DNA from: an uncultured Pelagibacteraceae bacterium
GTDB lineage: Bacteria; Pseudomonadota; Alphaproteobacteria; Pelagibacterales; Pelagibacteraceae
Length of the DNA: 56,723 bases
NCBI GenBank assembly: GCA_902596325.1
Contig: CACJTN010000006.1
Location: 1 to 56,723, forward strand
Direction of reading: 5' to 3'
The notes below the pieces were generated by a model. The model made no database searches, was not told the DNA's origin, and saw only the letters and a list, made by a program, of their open reading frames with translations. Shown piece by piece: positions 40,934-50,701 of the stretch (positions are counted from its first letter, which is position 1; each line of letters begins with the position of its first letter). The position numbers were made by a program, and so were the translations under genes.

Positions 40934-43621
40934 TTAACCAGTATTTTTAATAGCTGCAGAGATTCCGGCAATACTAGTCATTAACGCATCATTAAGTTCA
41001 TTTTTTGCGTGTTTTTTAAGTTTTTTTTTGGATAACTTATTCATTACAACAGCTTGTAGAACATTTAAAACTTCAGAGTAGACATTTCTTACAATCGCAG
41101 GTCCTCTAAAAATCTTTCTTTGTTTTAATATTTCAATTGGTGTTATATCGTGATTAAGTTTTTTAACTGCATCAAATTGAAATCTAAGTTTTTTTCCTAC
41201 ACGTTTCAAAGATGCATCAGCTAAATTATCCTCATAAACTTTTGATATTTCTGGATCAACTTTAGATAAAACCATATCTAATAAATCCATTGTTGAATTA
41301 AAGTAAGGCCAATTTTTTTCCATGTCTGTTAATGTTTTTTTGAAAGTTTTTATAGAAGAATATCTTAAAGCTTCTGCAGTACCCAGCCAAGCTGGTAGCA
41401 TTAATCTAATTTGTGTCCAAGCAAATACCCATGGAATTGCCCTTAGGCCTTTAATACTGTCAACATTTTTTCTTTTTGAAGGTCTTGATCCAATTGATAA
41501 TTTACCTAATGCCATGTGAGGTGTAACAGTTTTAAAATATCTTATAAATTCAGAATTTGGTGTAATATTTTTACGATAAGAACTGGTTGAAATTTCTGAC
41601 ATTTTTTGGATCAGATTTCTCCACTGATTTTTTGGCAATGGTGGTGGGTTTAATGTTGCTTCCATTACAGATCCTATATAGCTACACAAATTATATTTTG
41701 CTAACGGCTCATATCCATATTTTTGCTGAATTACTTCACCTTGATCTGTAATTCTAATCTTACCATTAACGGATCCTGGTGGTTGCGATCTTAGAGTTGC
41801 CTGAATTGGTCCTCCACCTCTTCCTGCTGACCCTCCTCTTCCATGAAAGAAAGTTACTTCAATTTTATATTTTTTAGATAACTTCAAGATTTCCTCTTGT
41901 AATTTATATTGATGCCAGCTGGCTGACAGTTTTCCAGCATCTTTACTAGAGTCTGAATAACCAATCATTATTTCCTGATTACTATTTACTAATTTTTTAT
42001 ACCAACCTAATTTGAATAAACTATTCATTATAGGTTTAGCATTTATTAAATCATCTAATGTTTCAAATAAAGGAACGACTCTTAATCTATCTTTTATGTT
42101 TGCTTCTTTTTGTAATAACATAACTGATAGTATATCTGATGCACTTGAAGTCATTGATATAACATAAGCACCTAAACATTCTTTAGGTTGACTTGAAAGA
42201 ACCTTAAAAGTAGACCAAACTTCCTTATTTTCTCTATTTTTAAATTTAAATTTGTTTATAAAATTTTTACCTTTCAATTTTTGTGAGAGAAATTTTATTT
42301 TTTTTTCTTCATTCCAAGAATTATAATCTTGGCCATATTTATTTTTTATTATTTCAGTTATTAGTTGAGAGTGTCTAGATGCTTCTTGCCTTATATCTAG
42401 TCTTGCCAAATTAATTCCAAAGCATTTTGCCCTTCTCATTAGATCTAAAAGTTCTCCACTAGCTATATTCTCACTTTGATTTTTTTCTAAAGATTCTCTA
42501 ACGTCTCTCAATGGTTTTAAAATTTCTTCTCTACTTGAAATTAGTATTTTTTCATTTAGCGGTGTATTATTAACCAAATGCTGTTCGATAGATCTATGCG
42601 TTTTTCTAATTTTATCTCTTAAAGGTCTCAAATAAACTCTATAAGGTTCGTAAGATTTACCTGCGAATTTACGAATTTTTTTAGAACATTTTTGCATAGA
42701 ATAAGATCGTATTAACTTAGTTAAAGACTTTTCATAAAGTTTTGCTGCCTCCCATCTTGACAAAAGAATAACATCTTTTGTAACATTTGAAGTAACAAAT
42801 GGATTTCCATCTCTGTCTCCACCCATCCAAGATCCAAATTCAATTGGATTGAAGTTTTTAGGCAATCCTCTCCCCATATTTTTAACAAAGATTTGATTTA
42901 ATCTTCTATAAACTTTAGGAATAGTCTCCCATAAACTATCTTCAATTATTGCTAGACCCCAACGAGCTTCTTCTGAAGGTGTTGGTTTAGACCTTTTTAA
43001 TTCATCTGTATTCCAGATAATAGTTATCTCATCAAACATTCTTTTGTCTAAAATTTTTATTTTAGATGGATAATTTTTTAACAAATTTCTTTGCTCCAAA
43101 ATTTCTGTCAAGGTATGATATTTTTGTATTAAAGTTCTTCTTTTTACTTCTGTAGGATGTGCCGTAAGTACAATACCGATATGTAATTGTTTTGCAACAT
43201 TATAAATTTTACTATTTGATATTTTTTTGTTTTTAAAAAAATTTTCAAATATCTCCTCAATAAATATATTTTTTAATTTTTTATCTTTCTTTGTATTTTC
43301 GTATATATCTAAAGTCCTTGAGGCATCTATCGATTCTGCTAAATTATATAAATTCATAAAATGGTTATATGCTCTAGTAAGTTTAAATAAATTTTTTGGA
43401 TTTACTTTTTTTATTTCTTTAGAGAGCTTATTAAAAGGATTTTTCTGCCTTCTATTTGCAATATTTGCTTTTGATAATAATCTTGTTTTTTCCACAAGAT
43501 CAAAAAATTTTTTTCCTTCTTGGTCCTTAATAACTTTTCCTAAAATGTTTCCTAGGTACCTAACATCATCCCTTAATGACTTTGTTGAAATACGTTCATA
43601 ATATAAATCTCTTTTGAGCAT
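40934..43621 (-). CDS. ppc: Phosphoenolpyruvate carboxylase
   Basis: Carboxylates PEP to oxaloacetate as an anaplerotic step. 895 residues. Active-site motifs: VLTAHPTEVKRRT (catalytic His), EFGSWMGGDRDGNPFV, and FHGRGGSAGRGGGP (catalytic Arg loop). The C-terminal end is KNTG, as usual. TTG at 43624 would also open the frame; the ATG at 43621 is chosen. It is the first gene of a two-gene unit with ccdA. No defects seen. Confidence 0.97.
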   Translation of the reverse strand: MLKRDLYYERISTKSLRDDVRYLGNILGKVIKDQEGKKFFDLVEKTRLLSKANIANRRQKNPFNKLSKEIKKVNPKNLFKLTRAYNHFMNLYNLAESIDASRTLDIYENTKKDKKLKNIFIEEIFENFFKNKKISNSKIYNVAKQLHIGIVLTAHPTEVKRRTLIQKYHTLTEILEQRNLLKNYPSKIKILDKRMFDEITIIWNTDELKRSKPTPSEEARWGLAIIEDSLWETIPKVYRRLNQIFVKNMGRGLPKNFNPIEFGSWMGGDRDGNPFVTSNVTKDVILLSRWEAAKLYEKSLTKLIRSYSMQKCSKKIRKFAGKSYEPYRVYLRPLRDKIRKTHRSIEQHLVNNTPLNEKILISSREEILKPLRDVRESLEKNQSENIASGELLDLMRRAKCFGINLARLDIRQEASRHSQLITEIIKNKYGQDYNSWNEEKKIKFLSQKLKGKNFINKFKFKNRENKEVWSTFKVLSSQPKECLGAYVISMTSSASDILSVMLLQKEANIKDRLRVVPLFETLDDLINAKPIMNSLFKLGWYKKLVNSNQEIMIGYSDSSKDAGKLSASWHQYKLQEEILKLSKKYKIEVTFFHGRGGSAGRGGGPIQATLRSQPPGSVNGKIRITDQGEVIQQKYGYEPLAKYNLCSYIGSVMEATLNPPPLPKNQWRNLIQKMSEISTSSYRKNITPNSEFIRYFKTVTPHMALGKLSIGSRPSKRKNVDSIKGLRAIPWVFAWTQIRLMLPAWLGTAEALRYSSIKTFKKTLTDMEKNWPYFNSTMDLLDMVLSKVDPEISKVYEDNLADASLKRVGKKLRFQFDAVKKLNHDITPIEILKQRKIFRGPAIVRNVYSEVLNVLQAVVMNKLSKKKLKKHAKNELNDALMTSIAGISAAIKNTG

Positions 43622-43671
43622 CAATATTATACATATTATCTTTTTGAAAAATCTTCTATAGGCGTTTTGTA

Positions 43672-44514
43672 TTAAATTTTTCTGACTTTATGAGTTTGTG
43701 TCCCTAATTTATCTATGCCTAATTCTATTGTTTCTCCACCTTTTAAAAATCGAGGTGGTTTCATATTTTCACCTACTCCGGGTGGTGTGCCTGTACAACA
43801 AATATCTCCAGGGTATAGGGTCATACAATGACTCATATATGATACTAGCTCCTCTATTTTAAAAATCATTTGATTAGTATTACCTTTTTGCATTCTTTCA
43901 TTATTTACATCTAAGTACATATTAAGATTTTGAAAATCACTTACTTCATCTTTGGTGAGTATATAAGGTCCAATTGGTCCAAAAGTATCAAATCCCTTTC
44001 CTTTATCCCAAGTGAGACCTCTTTTTTTTTGAAAATTTCTTTCACTTACATCATTTACCAAAAAAAATCCTAATACATATTTTAAAGCCTCATTTTCTGA
44101 AATGTATTTTGCTTTTTTACCAATAACGAATCCTAATTCTACCTCCCAATCAGTATGTTCTGATCCTTTGGGAATTTCGATATCGTCATTAGGACCACAG
44201 ACACAATTTGTAAATTTTGAAAAAATTATTGGTTCATCTGGAATTGGTAAATTTTGTTCTAATGCATGATCTTTAAAATTTAATCCTATACCTAAAAATT
44301 TTGAGGGATTTCCAACACATGGACCCATTCTTAAATCTGGATTTATTTCTGTTAAATCGTTTAAATTTATTGCATTAATTTTATCTATTGTCTCAAAATT
44401 TAATGTTTTTGGATTTAAATCAGATATTATTGTGGATAGATCTCTTATTGTATTATCTTTATCAATGATTGCGGGTTTTTCTAAACCAGGCTCTCCAACT
44501 CGGCATAATTTCAT
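43672..44514 (-). CDS. Fumarylacetoacetate-hydrolase-family protein
   Basis: 280 residues. The FAH core appears as FLGIGLNFKDHALE, PIIFSKFTNCVCGPNDDI, and EVELGFVIGKKAKY with metal-binding Glu residues. The CCTGTPPGVG motif closes it. The family hydrolyses diketoacids, and the 2,4-diketo-3-deoxy-sugar-acid branch fits best with the sugar-acid cluster around it. It is the last gene of a minus-strand run with a ROK kinase, an oxidoreductase and IolD. Confidence 0.88.
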   Translation of the reverse strand: MKLCRVGEPGLEKPAIIDKDNTIRDLSTIISDLNPKTLNFETIDKINAINLNDLTEINPDLRMGPCVGNPSKFLGIGLNFKDHALEQNLPIPDEPIIFSKFTNCVCGPNDDIEIPKGSEHTDWEVELGFVIGKKAKYISENEALKYVLGFFLVNDVSERNFQKKRGLTWDKGKGFDTFGPIGPYILTKDEVSDFQNLNMYLDVNNERMQKGNTNQMIFKIEELVSYMSHCMTLYPGDICCTGTPPGVGENMKPPRFLKGGETIELGIDKLGTQTHKVRKI

Positions 44515-44516
44515 AA

Positions 44517-45401
44517 TTAATAATACACTCTATCTGATAAATTTGCAGCCCCTCTGACACCGCTAGCATCTCCATATTTTGGTTTTAGAAATCTTGTATT
44601 TAACCTCTTTACTTTTAAAAATTTTATTAACAAATTCTTAATTTTGTTAAGAAATTTTATTTCATTAGATAATCCGCCACCAAAAACTATTGCGTCAGGA
44701 TCCAAAATATAAATTATATTAACTAAGGATCTAGCTAATCTTATTTGAAAATCGGAAATTAATTTTTTCAAATTTTTATTTTTTTTATTAAATATCTGTT
44801 TGGCTGTTAGTTTATTATTGATTAATTTTTCAATACCTTTCCCTGATATAAATTTTTCAATTTTCATATTTTTAATATTTTTTTTAACTAAATTTTTATC
44901 ATTTAGATTTCCAAATATAGGTAATGGCATATGCCCCCATTCGCCTGTTAAGTTATTTGATCCTTTTATAATTTTCTTATTAATTACTATTCCACCTCCA
45001 GTTCCTGAGCCAAGAATTATTCCAAAAACGATTTTAAAGTTTCTTGCAGATCCATTTATAGCTTCTGAATATGTAAAACAATTAGCATCGTTTTCGCAAG
45101 GCACCTTTCTTTTTAGGCTTTTTATTAAATCTTTATTTAATCTTTTATTGTTTAACCATGTTGCATTTGTAGAGTTTTTTAATAAACCTGTATTGGCATC
45201 TATAGAACCTGGATGGCAAACTCCAACTTTTAGTTTTTTTTTAAATTTTTTATCAAGACTGCGAATGTTTAGTTTTATGTCCGAGATAACTTTTTTATAA
45301 CTTTTGGGTGTTGATATTCTTTTTTTAAATATATCTTTATTTTTTTTATCAAGAACAACAAATTCAATTTTAGTAGCTCCTATATCAACTCCAACACGCA
45401 T
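44517..45401 (-). CDS. ROK-family sugar kinase, apparently without the zinc Cys motif
   Basis: 294 residues. The ATP motif is VGVDIGATKIEFVVLD, then CENDANCFTYSEA, GTGGGIVINKK and GEWGHMPLP as in fructokinase/Mak-type ROK enzymes. Most ROK kinases carry the CxCGxxGCxE zinc cluster a few residues after GEWGH; here the matching stretch (IFGNLNDKNLVKKNIKNM) has no Cys. The kinase may be structurally altered or specialised. It is 2 bases before the FAH gene and directly after the oxidoreductase. Confidence 0.88.
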   Translation of the reverse strand: MRVGVDIGATKIEFVVLDKKNKDIFKKRISTPKSYKKVISDIKLNIRSLDKKFKKKLKVGVCHPGSIDANTGLLKNSTNATWLNNKRLNKDLIKSLKRKVPCENDANCFTYSEAINGSARNFKIVFGIILGSGTGGGIVINKKIIKGSNNLTGEWGHMPLPIFGNLNDKNLVKKNIKNMKIEKFISGKGIEKLINNKLTAKQIFNKKNKNLKKLISDFQIRLARSLVNIIYILDPDAIVFGGGLSNEIKFLNKIKNLLIKFLKVKRLNTRFLKPKYGDASGVRGAANLSDRVYY

Positions 45402-46562
45402 TTATTTCAATATTTTTTTTATTTCTTTTAAAGAAAATAGTTTAGGTGATTTACAAGTTGTATTTATTTTTTTAGGTTTGTTTGTTCTAGCAGAATACAT
45501 TGTTGATTGAATAAGGTCTAAAACATGGACTGAAACTTCTCCATTACATCTGTGTCTTTTTTTATTTTCTATACAATATGCCATTTCAGCAAGTCCAACA
45601 CCTCTATAATTGGCATTTGTAGGCGACTCGTTTGCCCTTGAGCTTTGAGATCTTATGTTAATTTTTCCTAAAGGCATTTTGTGAGTTCTAAATTCTTGCC
45701 AGGGACTTCCAAGTTTTTTACAAACGTAAACTGAGCCACCAAACATATTTGGATCAGGTACAATCATTGATCCTTCAGTTCCGTACAATTCAATATGATT
45801 TCTTTGATGAGCGATTACATCAAATGATAATGTTAATCTAATTATACTGTTATTCTCAAAAACAATTGTCGAAAAATAGGTAGTTGGACTTTCAACCTTA
45901 ATTTTTTTTCCTTTTTTTGGTCCTATTCCAATAGTTCTAAATTTTGAACCTTTTATCAAACTTGCTGCTTTAACTTCCTTAGCTGGCCCAAGCAAGTTTA
46001 CTAATGCTGTCAAATAATACGGCCCCATATCTATTACTGGACCACCTTCCTTTTTAGCAAACCAAGGCTCAGGATTTGGATGATATGACTGAACACCAGG
46101 GAAGGCAAATATCGCATTACCTAAATTCACTTTTCCAATAATATTTTTTTCTATTAATTCTTTAGACTTTTGATTGCCTCCACCTAAAAAAGTATCTGGC
46201 GCATTACCAATATAAAGTCTTTTTCTATTAGCAATTTTGAGCAATTCTTTTCCATCTTTTAAATTTATTGCCATTGGTTTTTCTGAATAAACATGTTTTC
46301 CATGCAATAGTGATTTTTTTGAAATTATATAATGAGCTTTAGGTGGAGTTAGGTTTAAAATTATTTCTACCTCTTTATCTTTAAAAAGCTGATTAACTGT
46401 TTTAGACTCTATATTATATATTTTAGCACATTTTTTTGAAACTTCTTCTTTAATATCCGCACATTTTATAATTTTAAAATTATTAAAGTATTTATGTGCT
46501 CTAAAATAAGTCTCTGCTATGTGTCCACATCCAATTAAACCAACCTTGAAAACTTTCGACAT
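45402..46562 (-). CDS. Gfo/Idh/MocA-family oxidoreductase of the iolD cluster
   Basis: 386 residues. N-terminal Rossmann motif VGLIGCGHIAETYF, then YSEKPMAINL with the catalytic-type Lys and GGPVIDMGPYYLTALV later. The family oxidises inositols or sugars. The ATG overlaps the IolD stop (TAATG), so it is coupled. It could serve as a second inositol or scyllo-inositol dehydrogenase beside the IolG-like protein at 53101. Confidence 0.87.
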   Translation of the reverse strand: MSKVFKVGLIGCGHIAETYFRAHKYFNNFKIIKCADIKEEVSKKCAKIYNIESKTVNQLFKDKEVEIILNLTPPKAHYIISKKSLLHGKHVYSEKPMAINLKDGKELLKIANRKRLYIGNAPDTFLGGGNQKSKELIEKNIIGKVNLGNAIFAFPGVQSYHPNPEPWFAKKEGGPVIDMGPYYLTALVNLLGPAKEVKAASLIKGSKFRTIGIGPKKGKKIKVESPTTYFSTIVFENNSIIRLTLSFDVIAHQRNHIELYGTEGSMIVPDPNMFGGSVYVCKKLGSPWQEFRTHKMPLGKINIRSQSSRANESPTNANYRGVGLAEMAYCIENKKRHRCNGEVSVHVLDLIQSTMYSARTNKPKKINTTCKSPKLFSLKEIKKILK

Positions 46563-48406
46563 TAAACACCTTGTCTTTGTTTTGATTTACCCTCTTTATG
46601 AAGTTTTAGAGCTTCTTTATTTTCTTTAGTTTTTGGTAATTCTAAAGTAGGACTTTCCCAATATGCTGAACCCTCTAACCATTGATAGGAATGAGTTTTA
46701 ATTGAAATTAAGTATGTAACTTTAGATTTTTTTGCTCTTTTAAAAGCTTCCTCTAATTCTTCTATTGATGAAACTTCCTCAGACTTAGCCCCCATACTTT
46801 CTGCGTGTTTAGCAAAATTTACTCCAACTAATTTTTTGGTATTTGAGCTTTCAAATAAACAATTAAATTCTTTACCACCTTTGAATAATTGTAACCTATT
46901 TATTACCGCGTGACCCCCATTGTCACAAACTATAATTATAAGTTTATTGTCTGTAATAACCGAGGAGTATATGTCCGAGTTATAAAGTAAGTACGACCCA
47001 TCACCTATGAATGCAATAACCTCTTTATCTGGATTTGCCATTTTGATACCCAAAGCCCCTGAAATTTCATAACTCATGCAACTAAATCCCCACTCAGTTT
47101 CATGTGTGTTCAGTTCTCTAGGCCTCCATATTTGTACAACTTCTCCAACTAGACCTCCAGCTGCAGTTACAGCAATATCTGATGGATCGGAATTTCTATA
47201 AATTGCTCCTACAGCGTGAGCATAACTCGGTAATTTTTGATTGGTTGGTCCGCTTTCTTTATCTACGTATTCGTTCCATGACTTAAGTTCATTGACTGAT
47301 TTTTTATGCCATGCATCTGGTGCTTTCCAATTACCTAGTGCTTGGGATAACTCGTTTAATGAAACTTTAGCATCACCTATTATGGATGAAGCCATGTGTT
47401 TATTTGCATCAAATCTTGAAACATTTATTGAAATTAATTTGAATTCTGGATTCTCAAAATTAGCCCATGAACCAGTTGTAAAATCTGCAAGTTTAGTACC
47501 AATCGCTATTGCAAGATCAGTTTGTTTTGCAAGATTATTTGCTGCTTTACCACCCAGACCTCCAATTGGGCCAAGAAAATGAGAGTGGTCTCTTTTCATA
47601 GAAGAGTATCCCATTACAGTTTGAGTTACTGGTATATTATGTTTAATAGCGAAAGATGATAACTCTTCCATAGCATTAGAATAGAAAACGCCACCTCCAG
47701 AAATAATTATTGGATTTTTTGAATTTTTAATTTTTTCTACAGCTTGTTTTACTTGGAAATCATCTGGCTTTGGTCTTCTAATATTATGGACTCTTTCTAT
47801 GAAAAACTCTTCTGGGTATTCATAGGTTTCACCCTGTATATCTTGAGATAAAGATATACAAGCTGGTCCGCAATCAGCTGGGTCTAATAAAACTTGTATC
47901 GCTTGAGGTAAAGTTTGTAAAATTTGTTCTGGTCTAGTTATTCTATCAAAGTATCTTGTGACAGATTTAAAAGCATCATTTTGTGTTATCCCTGGATTGT
48001 TAAAATGTTCAACTTGTTGCAAAACTGGATCTGGCATTCTATTTGCATACGTATCTCCAGGTAAAAATAAAATTGGGAGTCTATTACTCATTGCAACAGC
48101 AGCTGCTGTTATCATATTTGTAGATCCCGGTCCAACTGAACTAGTGGCAACAAAAATTTGTTTTCTCCTTTTTGCTCTAGCGTAAGCTATTCCTGTTAAT
48201 GCCATATTTTGTTCGTGATGGCCACGCCAGGTTGGAAGTTTATCTTTATTTTCCTCTAACGCTTGGCCCAAGCAAGCTACATTTCCGTGTCCAAAGATTC
48301 CGAAGGCTCCAGCGAATAAAGGTTCTTTTTTACCATCAATAAGAATTTTTTGAGAAATTAAATGTTTAACTATTGCATGTGCACATGATAGCTTTATTTT
48401 TTTCAT
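46562..48406 (-). CDS. iolD: 3D-(3,5/4)-trihydroxycyclohexane-1,2-dione hydrolase
   Basis: 614 residues, a ThDP enzyme. The start AGAFGIFGHGNVACLGQAL, WRGHHEQNMALTGIAYARAKRR with the catalytic-type Glu-Gln, and GDGSYLLYNSDI (ThDP/Mg binding) are the IolD pattern. It opens the inositol ring to 5-deoxyglucuronate. It is first in a minus-strand run of four genes and divergent from ALDH. No iolB (isomerase) or iolC (kinase) is seen in the window. Confidence 0.93.
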   Translation of the reverse strand: MKKIKLSCAHAIVKHLISQKILIDGKKEPLFAGAFGIFGHGNVACLGQALEENKDKLPTWRGHHEQNMALTGIAYARAKRRKQIFVATSSVGPGSTNMITAAAVAMSNRLPILFLPGDTYANRMPDPVLQQVEHFNNPGITQNDAFKSVTRYFDRITRPEQILQTLPQAIQVLLDPADCGPACISLSQDIQGETYEYPEEFFIERVHNIRRPKPDDFQVKQAVEKIKNSKNPIIISGGGVFYSNAMEELSSFAIKHNIPVTQTVMGYSSMKRDHSHFLGPIGGLGGKAANNLAKQTDLAIAIGTKLADFTTGSWANFENPEFKLISINVSRFDANKHMASSIIGDAKVSLNELSQALGNWKAPDAWHKKSVNELKSWNEYVDKESGPTNQKLPSYAHAVGAIYRNSDPSDIAVTAAGGLVGEVVQIWRPRELNTHETEWGFSCMSYEISGALGIKMANPDKEVIAFIGDGSYLLYNSDIYSSVITDNKLIIIVCDNGGHAVINRLQLFKGGKEFNCLFESSNTKKLVGVNFAKHAESMGAKSEEVSSIEELEEAFKRAKKSKVTYLISIKTHSYQWLEGSAYWESPTLELPKTKENKEALKLHKEGKSKQRQGV

Positions 48407-48462
48407 AATTATCGCTATATTCTCTTTATTAAATTCACGTAATTAAGCATAAAATAAAAATT

Positions 48463-49905
48463 ATGTATAGCAAATTTGGTCAGTTCATAGATGGTAAATG
48501 GCAACAAGCAGAAAAGGGTGAAACTTATGAAGTTGTTAACCCTGCGACAGAGGAAATTATTGGCAAGGCATCAAAAGCCTCATCACTAGATGTGCAGAAA
48601 GCTCTAAAGTCAGCTGAAAAAGGTTTAGAGATTTGGAAAAATACAGCTCCGTGGCAAAGATCATACACAATTAGAAAAATTGCAGACTTACTTAGAGAAA
48701 AAAAGAAAGTGATGGCAAAATGGCTGACGTTAGAGGTTGGTAAACCATTGTTAGAGGGTGAGGGAGAAACAAATGGAGCTGCAGACATTTTTGAATGGAA
48801 TGCAGAAGAAACTAAAAGAATTTATGGTCAAACTGTAGAAAGTCGATCGCCAGACACAAGGGTTCACGTATATTATCAGCCAGTCGGGGTTGTTGCAGCG
48901 TTAGTTCCCTGGAACTTTCCCTTAATTTTAGCAGCAAGAAAAATTTCTACTGCTTTAGCTGCCGGTTGTTCAGTAATTTGTAAACCAGATGTGATTACAC
49001 CAGGAACAGTAATGGAGCTAGTGGATATTTGTAAAGAAGCTGGCGTTCCTCCTGGAGTAGTGAATCTTCTTTCAGGAGATCCTCCAAGTATATCTAATGA
49101 GTTACTCGAATCTGATATTATTAAGAAGGTTTCAATTACGGGCTCTACTAGAGTAGGTAAATTAATTTTAAAAAAAGCAGCTGATAAAGTTCAAAGAGTT
49201 ACTATGGAATTAAGTGGTCATTCACCTTTTATAGTTTTTGATGATGTTGACATAAATAAAGTTGCAGATATGGCTATTACAGCAAAATTTAGAAACAATG
49301 GACAAGTTTGTATTTCACCAAATAGATTTTATATTCAAGAAAAAAGGAAAGAAGAATTTATAAATGCATTCATAGAGAGAACAAAAAAATTAAAAATAGG
49401 CAATGGTATGGACGATGGAGTGCAATTAGGACCATTAGCAACAGCTAAAAGACTCTCAGAAGTAGAGGAATTAGTAGATATAACAAAAAAAGAAGGTGCG
49501 AAAGTTTTATTAGGTGGAAAAAGGCCATCAGGATTTAATAAAGGCTATTTTTATGAACCAACTGTATTCGATGAAGTTAAAGATAATTATACAATTATGA
49601 AACAAGAACCTTTTGGTCCATTAGTACCCATGTTGTCATTTAAAACTTTTGATGAGGTTATTGAAAGAGCGAATAATAATGATTTAGGTCTTTGTAGTTA
49701 TATTTACACAGATTCAATGAAGCAAGCTCATAAAGCATCTGAATTAATGGAAACAGGAACAGTTGCTGTTAACACGCCAGTAGTAGCTATTGCAGAAGCA
49801 CCTTTTGGTGGAATTAAACAAACCGGCTATGGTCGTGAGGGTGGATCAATGGCAATTAAGGACTACTTAAACATAAAATATACACACTTAGGACTCAAAA
49901 CTTGA
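48463..49905 (+). CDS. NAD(P)-dependent aldehyde dehydrogenase
   Basis: 480 residues. Motifs PWNFPLILAARKISTALAAG, ITGSTRVGK, MELSGHSPFIVF (catalytic-type Glu) and NNGQVCISPNRF (catalytic Cys) define the ALDH family. It most resembles succinate-semialdehyde-type enzymes; the CoA-acylating MmsA/IolA form is not evident. It begins the plus-strand run opposite iolD, with an aldolase and a 2-hydroxyacid dehydrogenase behind it. It could take the aldehyde product of the aldolase. Confidence 0.92.
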   Translation: MYSKFGQFIDGKWQQAEKGETYEVVNPATEEIIGKASKASSLDVQKALKSAEKGLEIWKNTAPWQRSYTIRKIADLLREKKKVMAKWLTLEVGKPLLEGEGETNGAADIFEWNAEETKRIYGQTVESRSPDTRVHVYYQPVGVVAALVPWNFPLILAARKISTALAAGCSVICKPDVITPGTVMELVDICKEAGVPPGVVNLLSGDPPSISNELLESDIIKKVSITGSTRVGKLILKKAADKVQRVTMELSGHSPFIVFDDVDINKVADMAITAKFRNNGQVCISPNRFYIQEKRKEEFINAFIERTKKLKIGNGMDDGVQLGPLATAKRLSEVEELVDITKKEGAKVLLGGKRPSGFNKGYFYEPTVFDEVKDNYTIMKQEPFGPLVPMLSFKTFDEVIERANNNDLGLCSYIYTDSMKQAHKASELMETGTVAVNTPVVAIAEAPFGGIKQTGYGREGGSMAIKDYLNIKYTHLGLKT

Positions 49906-50696
49906 TGAAAAAAAATAAAATAAAAAAAATGATGGCAGAGGGTAAACCAATCATTAATGGGTGGCTTCAAATACCTAGTTCATTCTCAGCAGAAGTAATG
50001 GCAAATCAAGGATGGGATTCTCTAACTATCGACATGCAACACGGTGTAATTGATTATCCTAATGCATTGCAGATGCTCCAATCAATTTCAACAACTGAAA
50101 CAACACCTTTAGCTAGAGTAAATTGGAATGAACCAGGTCAAATTATGAAAATTTTAGATGCAGGGTGTTATGGTGTAATCTGCCCTATGGTTAGTAATAG
50201 AAAAGAAGCAGAGAATTTTGTCCAAGCTTGTTTATATCCACCTGACGGTTATAGAAGCTATGGTCCAATTAGAGGGCTTATATATGGTGGCGGAGACTAC
50301 GGTGATCATGCAAATACTGAGATTTTAAAATTAGCAATGATAGAGACAAAAGAAGCTTTAGATAATTTAGATGAAATAATGAGTACTGATGGATTAGATG
50401 GAATTTACATTGGTCCTGCTGACTTAAGTTTGGCTATCGGCCAAAAACCAGCTTTTGATAATCCCGAGGGATCAGCAACTTATGAAAAAATAAAAACAAT
50501 TTTGGATCACGCAAAAAAAAATAATATTTTTGCAGGAATTCATAATGCAACACCCGAATACGCAAAAAAAATGATAGATCTTGGTTTTAATCTAGTCACT
50601 GTTGGATCAGATCAGAGATATATGAGTAGTGGTGCGAAAGAAGCTGTTTCGAAACTAAAACTAACAAAATCCTCTGAAGAGTCGAAGTCATATTAA
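49905..50696 (+). CDS. HpcH/HpaI-family aldolase
   Basis: 263 residues. INGWLQIPSSFSAEVMANQGWDSLTIDMQHG, then QIMKILDAGCYGVICPMVSN and IYIGPADLSLAIG, are class II pyruvate/oxaloacetate-type aldolase motifs. The Glu/Asp metal sites are in the MIETKEALD region. It cleaves 2-keto-3-deoxy sugar acids. The ATG overlaps the ALDH stop (TGATG), so it is coupled. It could replace IolJ-type chemistry, but its substrate is unproven. Confidence 0.9.
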   Translation: MKKNKIKKMMAEGKPIINGWLQIPSSFSAEVMANQGWDSLTIDMQHGVIDYPNALQMLQSISTTETTPLARVNWNEPGQIMKILDAGCYGVICPMVSNRKEAENFVQACLYPPDGYRSYGPIRGLIYGGGDYGDHANTEILKLAMIETKEALDNLDEIMSTDGLDGIYIGPADLSLAIGQKPAFDNPEGSATYEKIKTILDHAKKNNIFAGIHNATPEYAKKMIDLGFNLVTVGSDQRYMSSGAKEAVSKLKLTKSSEESKSY

Positions 50697-50701
50697 CTTA
50701 A

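Noticed and set aside
44800-45300. 166-codon open frame antisense to the ROK kinase gene
   Set aside because: It lies wholly opposite a gene with clear ROK motifs; its protein has no recognised motif or ribosome site, so it is a shadow.
46562-48406. IolD gene considered as sulfoacetaldehyde acetyltransferase (Xsc), since the two are both ThDP enzymes
   Set aside because: The AGAFGIFGHGNV start and neighbouring inositol genes match IolD better; Xsc was therefore not called and appears absent from the window.
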